40,690 nt of DNA from Idiomarina zobellii (lineage in GTDB: Bacteria; Pseudomonadota; Gammaproteobacteria; Enterobacterales; Alteromonadaceae). Position numbers and translations under genes: made by a program. The stretch spans positions 1 to 40,690 of the forward strand of contig NZ_FNCB01000018.1 of the NCBI RefSeq assembly GCF_900100855.1. The letters run 5' to 3'. Every line of letters begins with the position of its first letter. The stretch's first letter is position 1. This document shows, piece after piece, positions 17,574 through 24,733 of the stretch. The notes under the pieces are model-generated. The model worked only from the letters and a program-made list of their open reading frames with translations. It was not told the DNA's origin and ran no database searches.

Positions 17574-18050
17574 TTATGGATTAGAGGGTTTGGCGGCTGA
17601 CTTGCGGCGTGCCCGGAAAAAACGCCGCAAAATGTCACCACATTCGTCCGCCAAAACGCCGCTTTCAATCTCTACTTTGTGATTCATCGACGCATGGTTG
17701 AGCACTTCAATAGCCGTGCCGGTAGCCCCGGTTCGGGGGTCGCTGGCGCCAAACACTAAGCGCTTAACCCGGGCGTGAGTAATAAGCCCGGCGCACATCG
17801 CACAAGGCTCTAACGTAACGTATAGAGTGGAGTCGACTAACCGATAATTATCAATAGACTGTCCCGCTGCACGAATCGCTTGTGCTTCTGCATGGGCGGA
17901 CGGGTCCGATAGGCTAATAACCTGATTATAGCCTTCGCCAATAATCTCGTCGTTTAGCACTAGCACCGCACCAACCGGCACTTCGTCCGCTTGTTGCGCT
18001 TTTTCGGCAAGCTCTAGTGCTCGCTGCATGTAAATTTCATCGGTTGTCAT
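17574..18050 (-). CDS. tadA: tRNA-specific adenosine deaminase
   Basis: The enzyme deaminates adenosine 34 to inosine in tRNA-Arg(ACG), which lets the anticodon read CGU, CGC and CGA. The 158-residue protein has the zinc and catalytic motif HAE (His53, Glu55) and the second zinc motif PCAMC (Cys83, Cys86), with GASDPRTGATG in the C-terminal half. The frame runs upstream to 18095, but the ATG at 18050 begins MTTDEIYMQRALELA, matching the usual family start; the upstream extension is hydrophobic and not family-like. In E. coli tadA, mltF and purL are neighbours. Here the same three genes are spread over about 11 kb with other genes between them. Confidence 0.95.
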   Translation of the reverse strand: MTTDEIYMQRALELAEKAQQADEVPVGAVLVLNDEIIGEGYNQVISLSDPSAHAEAQAIRAAGQSIDNYRLVDSTLYVTLEPCAMCAGLITHARVKRLVFGASDPRTGATGTAIEVLNHASMNHKVEIESGVLADECGDILRRFFRARRKSAAKPSNP

Positions 18051-18096
18051 AGCGGCGATTTTAGCGCAGGATATTAACCAGTACCAGAACAACAAT

Positions 18097-18127
18097 CCGT
18101 ATCCATACGGAGGTTCCTGTCAGGAAC
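18097..18127. promoter_or_regulatory. Two adjacent palindromes upstream of the M20 peptidase gene
   Basis: CCGTATCCATACGG (18097-18110) and GTTCCTGTCAGGAAC (18113-18127) are both perfect inverted repeats separated by two bases. They lie just before the AGGAG ribosome site of the peptidase gene and about 50 bases upstream of tadA on the other strand. They could be operators or mRNA hairpins in the leader; I cannot tell which. Confidence 0.4.
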
Positions 18128-18141
18128 AAAAGGAGAACATT

Positions 18142-19452
18142 ATGAAAAAGCTTGCTATCAGTTTATTGTTGGCCAGTAGCGCCACTTTGGAAGCATTTAC
18201 TCTGCCGGCTCAGGCAATGGTGCAGCAGTCGCCAGTGACTATCAGCAATGACTTAGAGCAGCAAGTCATTGAGTGGCGCCGTCATATCCATGCGAATCCA
18301 GAGCTCAGTAACCGGGAGTTTGAAACTGCCAAAATGGTGGAAAAACACTTACGGTCATTGGGGATGGAAGTGGCGACAGGCGTTGCTCATACCGGTGTCG
18401 TTGGGCTGTTAAAAGGTGGCAAATCAGGACCCACTATCGCACTCCGTGCCGACATGGACGCCTTGCCGGTAACAGAAAAAACCGATGTGCCGTTCAAGTC
18501 GACAGTTACCTCTGAATACCGGGGCAAAGAGGTTGGCGTTATGCATGCCTGTGGCCACGATACTCACGTTGCTATGTTAATGGGCGCAGCGACCAAACTG
18601 TCGGAAATGAAAGACCAGTTGGAAGGTAACGTTATGTTTATCTTCCAGCCAGCAGAAGAGGGCGCGCCAGAAGGAGAAGAGGGCGGAGCAGAACTTATGC
18701 TAAAAGAAGGTTTGTTTGGCGACCTTATTGCTGAGAACAAACCCGAGAAAGTGTTTGGTATTCACGTTTGGGCGGGCTTTCCGACCGGGCATGTGGGTTA
18801 TCGGAAAGGCCCGCTTATGGCGTCGTCCGATCAATTTGAAATTACGGTGAAAGGTAAACAAACTCATGGCTCAACTCCATGGGGCGGTGTTGATCCAATC
18901 GTAACTTCTGCGCAAATCATTAATAACGCACAGACTATTATTAGTCGCCAAACGAACATTACCAAAGCACCAGCGGTACTCTCTTTTGGTATTGTTGAAG
19001 GCGGCGTTCGTAACAACATTATTCCCGACGATGTGACGCTTATTGGTACTATCCGTAACTTCGACATGGACATTCGCAGTGATATTCACGCGAAGTTAAA
19101 GCACACTGCAGAGAAAACAGCGGAAGCTAATGGTGCAGAAGCTCATGTACATGTTGATTTAGGCTATCCGGTAACGAGTAATGATGACGACCTCGTAGAG
19201 CAGATGCTTCCGGTAACGAAAGCTGTAGCTGGCGCAGACAAAGTCAAAGAAGTGCCTTTAGTGACAGGAGCAGAAGACTTCTCTTACTACGCACTGGAAG
19301 TGCCCGGGATGTTTGTCTTCTTGGGAGTAACACCACCTGAGCGAGACATGAGCAAAGAGCCCAGCAACCATTCGCCCTACTTTTATGCGGACGAAGATGC
19401 GCTTAAAACAGGTACGGAGCTTTACGTGAATTGGGCGCTGGAATCACTCTAA
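18142..19452 (+). CDS. Secreted M20 family amidohydrolase/metallopeptidase
   Basis: This is a zinc-type amidohydrolase of family M20D (IAA-amino acid hydrolase and aminoacylase-like), 436 residues. A signal peptide (about residues 1-25, ending PAQA) places it in the periplasm. The metal-binding motif HACGHDTH gives Cys137 and His139, and FQPAEEG gives Glu172-Glu173; ALRADMDALP and a C-terminal GAEDFSYY complete the family pattern. The dimerisation domain inserted in the middle (about 225-335) has KGKQTHGSTPW. Family members hydrolyse N-acyl amino acids or related amides. AGGAG lies 7 bases before the start. It is the first gene of a probable operon: mltF starts one base after its stop. Confidence 0.92.
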   Translation: MKKLAISLLLASSATLEAFTLPAQAMVQQSPVTISNDLEQQVIEWRRHIHANPELSNREFETAKMVEKHLRSLGMEVATGVAHTGVVGLLKGGKSGPTIALRADMDALPVTEKTDVPFKSTVTSEYRGKEVGVMHACGHDTHVAMLMGAATKLSEMKDQLEGNVMFIFQPAEEGAPEGEEGGAELMLKEGLFGDLIAENKPEKVFGIHVWAGFPTGHVGYRKGPLMASSDQFEITVKGKQTHGSTPWGGVDPIVTSAQIINNAQTIISRQTNITKAPAVLSFGIVEGGVRNNIIPDDVTLIGTIRNFDMDIRSDIHAKLKHTAEKTAEANGAEAHVHVDLGYPVTSNDDDLVEQMLPVTKAVAGADKVKEVPLVTGAEDFSYYALEVPGMFVFLGVTPPERDMSKEPSNHSPYFYADEDALKTGTELYVNWALESL

Positions 19453-19453
19453 T

Positions 19454-20821
19454 ATGCCGAAGTCTGCAGTTTATTTTTTAGTAACCTTGTTTCTGGCCGT
19501 CACAACATTGACGGCCTGTACCCCTCAAACCCGGCCAGATGCTATGACGGTTGTGCAGGAGCGTCAGGTACTTCGCGTTGGGACATTAATGAATCCAACC
19601 AGTTATTACTTCGACCATGACCGGGAACAGGGCTTTGAATATGATTTAGCAAAACGTTTTGCTGATAGGTTAGGCGTCGAACTGGAAATGGTGCCGCGGT
19701 TCGACATAAATGACTTGTTTACTATGTTGCGACGCGGGGAAGTCGATATTGTAGCTGCTGGCATCGATAGAACGTCGACACGGGCACAGTTGTTCCGTTT
19801 TAGCCCTCCTTACGACGTTATTAGCCAAAAAGTAGTGTTTAAACAGGGCTCTCGTCAGCGCCCGCGAGACTTACAACAAATTACCGACGGTGAAATTGTT
19901 GTTGTTGAGGGAAGCTCGCACCATGAGTTTTTGAAAAGCTTGGGAGACAGTATTCCCACACTAAAGTGGCGCGCCACTACCGATCATGACGCCGTTGAAT
20001 TGCTACGTATGGTTATTAATGAAGAAATTGACTACACCATTACAGACAGCACGGCGCTAGACATTCAGCGCCGCTTTCATCCAGATTTAAGCGTGGCATT
20101 TACGGTTAAACACGACCAGGACATTGGCTGGGCGTTACCACAAAGCAATGATGACTCTCTATATGCAGCCGTTATAGAGTACTTTGGTGAAATTCGCAGT
20201 AGTGGGCGGTTGGCGCACATAAAAGAGCAGCATTTTGGGCACGTAAAACAGTTTAACTATGTAACGACCAGCCTATTTATAGAGGCAGTAGATACCATAC
20301 TGCCGAAATACAAAAGTTTATTTAGAGAGCATTCAGGCACTCTGGATTGGCGCTTACTGGCAGCTATTTCTTATCAAGAGTCTTTGTGGAATCCGCGGGC
20401 GGTGTCACCAACCGGCGTGCGAGGCATGATGATGCTAACACTACCGACAGCAAAAGCGATGGGCGTGAAAAGTCGCTTGAATGCAGAGCAGAGTATTCGC
20501 GGGGGAGCACGTTATTTAGAGCGTATGTTAGAGCGGGTGCCTGATAGAATTCCTCAGCCAGACCGCACCTGGTTTGCATTAGCCGCGTATAATATTGGCT
20601 TCGGGCATTTGGAAGATGCACGCATTCTGACCGAAAAGCAGGGCGGCAATCCAGACCGCTGGGTCGATGTTAAGAAGCGTCTGCCGTTATTGCGTCAGAA
20701 GCAATTTTATCGACAAACACGGTTTGGTTTCGCACGAGGCGACGAGCCTGTCACTTACGTTGGTAACATTCGCCGCTTTTACGACACCCTTAAGTATTTA
20801 GACGAACAAGGCCGACTTTAA
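19454..20821 (+). CDS. mltF: Membrane-bound lytic murein transglycosylase F
   Basis: This is an outer membrane lipoprotein that cleaves peptidoglycan glycan strands, forming 1,6-anhydromuropeptides. The signal peptide ends in the lipobox LTAC, with Cys22 as the lipidation site. Residues about 40-265 form a periplasmic solute-binding (SBP_bac_3) domain (LRVGTLMNPTSYY, GFEYDLAKRFADRLG), the regulatory module typical of MltF. The SLT domain follows (about 290-430), with catalytic Glu309 in SYQESLWNP and the conserved AYNIGFGHLEDAR. Length (455) is close to E. coli MltF. It is sandwiched in an operon, one base after the M20 gene and overlapping the next start by one base. In E. coli it lies between tadA and purL. 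Confidence 0.93.
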   Translation: MPKSAVYFLVTLFLAVTTLTACTPQTRPDAMTVVQERQVLRVGTLMNPTSYYFDHDREQGFEYDLAKRFADRLGVELEMVPRFDINDLFTMLRRGEVDIVAAGIDRTSTRAQLFRFSPPYDVISQKVVFKQGSRQRPRDLQQITDGEIVVVEGSSHHEFLKSLGDSIPTLKWRATTDHDAVELLRMVINEEIDYTITDSTALDIQRRFHPDLSVAFTVKHDQDIGWALPQSNDDSLYAAVIEYFGEIRSSGRLAHIKEQHFGHVKQFNYVTTSLFIEAVDTILPKYKSLFREHSGTLDWRLLAAISYQESLWNPRAVSPTGVRGMMMLTLPTAKAMGVKSRLNAEQSIRGGARYLERMLERVPDRIPQPDRTWFALAAYNIGFGHLEDARILTEKQGGNPDRWVDVKKRLPLLRQKQFYRQTRFGFARGDEPVTYVGNIRRFYDTLKYLDEQGRL

Positions 20822-23391
20822 TGAAAAAAATAGCTGCTGCGGTAATCGTCGCTCTAACACCAATATTTACCTGGGCTCAAAGCTTGGGGGATACTATCCA
20901 GTTGGATGTCAACGGCGAGTCTATTGAAGCGACGCTTGCGGAACGACTTTCTTCACAAAATAGCTATCGTCTGACCTTTGAAACCAGCAGCGGCGACACG
21001 CAACACCTTGGCTTTATGCACAAACGAGGTGAGAACCAGCTTATTTCAATAACTCACCCAAAGGCGGGCTCCGTGATTATTCGCACGGTAAAGGGTAAAA
21101 CGGTAGTAGAAACCACCAATTTACCGCCGGCAGAGCCTAAACAACCTAAAATTGAGGGAAAGACTCCAACGAGCGTGAAGGCACAAGCCCTGCCTCAGAA
21201 GTCTTACTCCATCAAAAAATCGGTCGCTCCAGCGGATGAGGTTCAGTTATTTGATAACTCACTCGATGTTTTGTTTATCTATGATGACCGGCTGCTAGGG
21301 TACGCCGAGGAGAACAATTACGATTTAGAGCTGGCTGTCCAAAGTGCGGTAGATACAAGTAACGAGATATTTGAGCGATCAAACCTTCCTATCTCTATGA
21401 CTGTGGCTGGCTTGGAGCCTTTCAGACCGGAGAGCACAACCGGCTTTCCTAATGAAACCCCGGATACCATACTGGATGAACTCATTAATGATCAGCGGGT
21501 AATAAGACTGATAGATCGCTACAAAGCCGACGTAGTGCATTTTGTGGGGGCTGAAAACCCCGAGCTTTGCGGCATTGCGTTTAGAGCCTCCGAGTTTAAT
21601 ACCAGTGACAATAAAGTGAATTATGTTAGTGGTGGCTCAAACGCAGGTTATACCGCTATAGACTGTATGGGGAGCGGTACTGTTGCGCATGAAGTTGGGC
21701 ACAATTTTGGCTTGCGACATGATCGCTATACTCTCGCAGACAATTCAAGTGGCGGTGAAGGAGACCAGGAAGACTTCCATATTCCTTATGGCTATATTGA
21801 GGACGAGGGACGTTTCTACACAACCATGTCATATGGTTCAGTTTGCCGCAGTGAGTTTAGCTCTGGTGAGTGCTTCAGTGAAGCAGCATTTTCAAGCCCA
21901 GACATTGTCGATAGCAACTATGGCTTACCGTTAGGAAAGGCAGAAACGGAGGTTGATGCTGCCAATGCAAGCTTAGCCGCTCAGCGTAGCAGTATTATTT
22001 GGTCGAATAACAGCTCAAGAACGAATTTGGCAGGAATGCAAGTCACCCGCTCAGGGAATGATGAGGTAACGCTGACGTGGCCGAGAGTTGAGGGTGCGGA
22101 CAACTATGCGATTTATGCCAATGCGTGTGGAGATATTGCTGGGTTATCTCAGCAGCAACTTCTTGATACCGCGTCTAATCAGGCCATTAACACCAATGGG
22201 GCTGAAACTTTAGCTGACGGAGGTTATGACAACCTGTGCATTATCGCCGTCGAGCAAATCAATCCTGATACAGCCCGCTGGCGCTTTGTTAGCAATGCCA
22301 GCTTTAGTGGTGACTACACCGACGCAGCGGCTAATTATCTCTTACTGAATAATAATGTTCTCAGTCTGGTTGAAGCCGGTGATCAGGCGCAGGTTACTCT
22401 CGAGTTGTCTGATGAAACCACTACCAACGCCTCTCTTCAGTTGGCTCTGCCGGTAACAGCCAGCGGCACCGACGTCAGTCAGCAAATAGGCATCGACAAT
22501 GCGGCTGAATGGTTCAGCTGGGAAGTAACCGGCTCAGGCACTACTCGAACAATGACAGTAACCCTTAAACAGTCACTGGCTGATATTAGTGCCGGCCTGG
22601 ACAAAGACAATGTTCACAACCCATATCATCTGCCGTTAAAAGTAGTGAATACTGAGGCGCCAGACTTCTCCGTGTCCAGCGGTTTATGGATTGATCCTGA
22701 CAGCATGACAGGTGGTGCCGCACAAGCATTTATTAGTCAGGGTGAGCGTGTTGGAGAGGTCATGACGCTGGACTCTGCGATTAGCGTTTATAATGTACCT
22801 GAGGACGTTGCTATTACGGTGGACGACACCGACGGCGTTATTCAAAACTTTACCGCAGCAGAAATTGATCCGGCCGTTGAAGGCGAGCGTCGTATTCAAT
22901 TAACTGGTGAAACACCGGCCGTCGACCAGGCGTTGTCCGTACCACTACAAGTGAACTTTAGCGACGGGAGTGGCAGCATTAATGTGTCTTTGACAGTGGA
23001 ACCAAGAGCCATAGCGCCCACTATACGAAGCTTCCGCGCAAGCAATACTATCGCTGGACAGACTGTGTCGCTAACTGCAACTGTGACTGATGCTGACGGA
23101 AACTTAGAGGCATCCAGCATTGAGGTCGTTAGGCTAAACAGTGACGGCAGTGAAACCAGTGTTTCTAACGTCAATTATGAAGGTGATACTGTCTCCGCGT
23201 CATTAGGTAGTCTGTCAACCGGCGATTATGAATACCGACTGACCGCAAGCGACACCGAAGGGAACAGCGAAACCGCAACAACCAGCTTCACCGTTACAGA
23301 AGCTTCGTCAGGAAGTAGCGGCGGTAATGCCGCCTGGTTACTGTTATTGGCTCCAATAGCTTGGTTGGTGCGACGCAAAAGCGTTACTTAA
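20821..23391 (+). CDS. Secreted metzincin (reprolysin-like) metalloprotease with GlyGly-CTERM tail
   Basis: This is an 856-residue secreted zinc protease. A signal peptide (1-19, ending TWAQ) and a propeptide-like region precede a metzincin catalytic domain (about 140-400) with the zinc motif HEVGHNFGLRH (His290, His294, His300; Glu291 catalytic) and a Met-turn in TTMSYGS. The C-terminal half has fibronectin/Ig-like beta-sandwich repeats, the last one about residues 730-825. The extreme C-terminus has a Gly/Ser stretch (SSGSSGG), a hydrophobic segment and RRK, the layout of a GlyGly-CTERM sorting signal processed by rhombosortase. Its start overlaps the mltF stop by one base. Its last 8 bases overlap the end of rfaH on the opposite strand. 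The protein substrate is unknown. Confidence 0.88.
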   Translation: MKKIAAAVIVALTPIFTWAQSLGDTIQLDVNGESIEATLAERLSSQNSYRLTFETSSGDTQHLGFMHKRGENQLISITHPKAGSVIIRTVKGKTVVETTNLPPAEPKQPKIEGKTPTSVKAQALPQKSYSIKKSVAPADEVQLFDNSLDVLFIYDDRLLGYAEENNYDLELAVQSAVDTSNEIFERSNLPISMTVAGLEPFRPESTTGFPNETPDTILDELINDQRVIRLIDRYKADVVHFVGAENPELCGIAFRASEFNTSDNKVNYVSGGSNAGYTAIDCMGSGTVAHEVGHNFGLRHDRYTLADNSSGGEGDQEDFHIPYGYIEDEGRFYTTMSYGSVCRSEFSSGECFSEAAFSSPDIVDSNYGLPLGKAETEVDAANASLAAQRSSIIWSNNSSRTNLAGMQVTRSGNDEVTLTWPRVEGADNYAIYANACGDIAGLSQQQLLDTASNQAINTNGAETLADGGYDNLCIIAVEQINPDTARWRFVSNASFSGDYTDAAANYLLLNNNVLSLVEAGDQAQVTLELSDETTTNASLQLALPVTASGTDVSQQIGIDNAAEWFSWEVTGSGTTRTMTVTLKQSLADISAGLDKDNVHNPYHLPLKVVNTEAPDFSVSSGLWIDPDSMTGGAAQAFISQGERVGEVMTLDSAISVYNVPEDVAITVDDTDGVIQNFTAAEIDPAVEGERRIQLTGETPAVDQALSVPLQVNFSDGSGSINVSLTVEPRAIAPTIRSFRASNTIAGQTVSLTATVTDADGNLEASSIEVVRLNSDGSETSVSNVNYEGDTVSASLGSLSTGDYEYRLTASDTEGNSETATTSFTVTEASSGSSGGNAAWLLLLAPIAWLVRRKSVT

Positions 23392-23881
23392 ACTGAAGCT
23401 CTTTGTAACTGAAGTTGGCTTTAACTTCTTTTTGCATCCACTCGAGCATGACGAAGCATCGTGACTCGCCGTCAAGCTGAACAATTTTGGCAAGGAAGCC
23501 ACGGAACGGCCCTTGCTGAATTTCAACGCTGTCACCCACTTTTGGGGCTTGCTCATCTGTCAGCTCGTCAACGCCTTTCATTTCATCGACCCACTGCTGT
23601 GGAATTTTGGGAATATTGTTACCAAACCGAAGCACACCGGCAACACCGTAAGTACTTCGTATCTTATAAAACTGCTCGATAATATCGTCTAGCTTCACAA
23701 ATAAATAATTCGGGAACATAGGCTCAACAACCGACGTGCGAACGCCGCGGCGAATTTTTTTCACCGTTAACTTAGGCGCAAATACTTCAAAACCCTGGTT
23801 TTCAAGATTTAATGCAGCGCGTTCTTCCTGTTTAGGTTTCGTCCGAATAACGTACCAAACATCACTGTCGAGCTCGTTCAT
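23384..23881 (-). CDS. rfaH: Transcription antitermination factor RfaH (NusG paralogue)
   Basis: RfaH binds RNA polymerase paused at ops sites and increases transcription of long operons such as those for lipopolysaccharide and capsule, while recruiting ribosomes. The 165-residue protein has an N-terminal NGN domain (WYVIRTKPKQEERAALNLENQG, MFPNYLFVKLDD, TYGVAGVLRFG) and a C-terminal KOW domain (VGDSVEIQQGPFRGFLAKI). It is shorter than housekeeping NusG and has RfaH-type loops. AGGAAAGG lies 7-14 bases before the ATG. It stands alone, divergent from the RDD gene. A plausible local target is the sialic acid operon at 3383-7310, whose leader has an ops-like hairpin. Confidence 0.88.
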   Translation of the reverse strand: MNELDSDVWYVIRTKPKQEERAALNLENQGFEVFAPKLTVKKIRRGVRTSVVEPMFPNYLFVKLDDIIEQFYKIRSTYGVAGVLRFGNNIPKIPQQWVDEMKGVDELTDEQAPKVGDSVEIQQGPFRGFLAKIVQLDGESRCFVMLEWMQKEVKANFSYKELQFK

Positions 23882-23943
23882 AACACATCCTTTCCTTTGT
23901 TGGCGGCGGATCTTTCCATATTAGCCTATACGACGCAAGCGTA

Positions 23944-23965
23944 TTGACTTGAACGTCAATTCAAG
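23944..23965. promoter_or_regulatory. Overlapping inverted repeats between rfaH and the RDD gene
   Basis: TTGAC-N6-GTCAA and CTTGAA-N6-TTCAAG (23948-23965) overlap within about 20 bases. TTGACT at 23944-23949 could be a -35 for the RDD gene, but no good -10 follows at the right distance. An operator for one or both divergent genes is possible. Confidence 0.3.
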
Positions 23966-24001
23966 GCATCTTAACGCAAAATTAACAATATGGAGCAACA
24001 A

Positions 24002-24454
24002 ATGGAATTTAATCACGGTGGTTTCTGGCTGCGCTTAGCGGCAGCTATTATAGACACTATTATCACACAGCTAGGTTTAACCATTATTGGCGTTATTATT
24101 GGTATTTTCGTGGGTATCTTTATGGGCGCAGCTGGCTCACCCATGGGCGATATTGAAATGATCGCTGGCGGCATCGGTTACGCTATCGGCATTATTGGCC
24201 AATGGCTGTACTTCACTATTTTCGAAATCTCCGGTTGGATGGCAACACCAGGCAAGAAAATTCTGGGCTTACAAGTCACCGACCTGAATGGCCAGCAAAT
24301 TGGCTTCGGCCGCGCCAATGGTCGTTATTGGGGGAAAATTGTGTCAGCACTTATTCTGATGATTGGTTTCATCATGATAGCTTTCACTGATAAAAAGCAA
24401 GGTTTACATGACATTATGGCGGGTACCTTAGTTATTAAGAAACCGTCTGCATAA
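24002..24454 (+). CDS. RDD family membrane protein
   Basis: This is a small inner membrane protein of the RDD family, 150 residues, with three to four hydrophobic segments. The family name comes from conserved Arg and Asp residues; here the first helix begins FWLRLAAAIIDTII, and GWMATPGKKILGLQVTD and the C-terminal KKQGLHDIMAGTLVI are the other family landmarks. Function is poorly known; some members have been linked to Na+/H+ exchange or ion homeostasis. Two ATGs are possible, 23990 and 24002. I prefer 24002 because GGAG lies 6 bases upstream of it, while 23990 has no ribosome site and would place GGAG inside the coding sequence. It is a single gene, divergent from rfaH. Confidence 0.85.
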   Translation: MEFNHGGFWLRLAAAIIDTIITQLGLTIIGVIIGIFVGIFMGAAGSPMGDIEMIAGGIGYAIGIIGQWLYFTIFEISGWMATPGKKILGLQVTDLNGQQIGFGRANGRYWGKIVSALILMIGFIMIAFTDKKQGLHDIMAGTLVIKKPSA

Positions 24455-24524
24455 AATTATTGCAAAAAACTGGGGCGGCAAGGTAAGCTGAAAAGGTCTT
24501 TCAACGCAATAAAGGCCTAAGTCT

Positions 24525-24662
24525 ATGCGAGCCAACCGCCTCAGACGAGAAAACAACTCCCGCCGTCGTGCCGTCATTCGCAAGCGCCGCCAGCGCATCA
24601 TTGAACGCCGTGAAAAATGGTTCCGCATTGTTCAGAAAGAAGGCCGACCTAAGGTCGAGTAA
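24525..24662 (+). CDS. Arg-rich 45-residue ORF upstream of purL
   Basis: I do not recognise this short ORF. It would encode 45 residues with 15 Arg and 4 Lys against 5 Glu, starting MRANRLRRENNSRRRAVI and ending GRPKVE; clusters RRR, RKRR and ERRE suggest a helical nucleic-acid or ribosome-binding peptide. There is no membrane segment. AAGG lies about 9 bases before the ATG, and it is the only gene-like content in the 279 bases between the RDD gene and purL. It ends 71 bases before the purL start, on the same strand. It could be a real microprotein or a chance ORF in GC-rich leader DNA; codon use (CGC, CGT for Arg) looks like the neighbouring genes. Confidence 0.45.
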   Translation: MRANRLRRENNSRRRAVIRKRRQRIIERREKWFRIVQKEGRPKVE

Positions 24663-24689
24663 CGAGGTGCAACCCCCGGTATTTTACTG

Positions 24690-24695
24690 TATAAT
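24690..24695 (+). promoter_or_regulatory. Candidate -10 element for purL
   Basis: A perfect TATAAT lies 39 bases before the purL start. The sequence 17 bases upstream of it (GTGCAA) is a poor -35, so activity may depend on a regulator or an extended contact. I see no clear PurR-type operator nearby. Confidence 0.4.
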
Positions 24696-24733
24696 CCGCC
24701 AGCAAAAATCGCCCAGCTTTGGAGACCTTGCTT

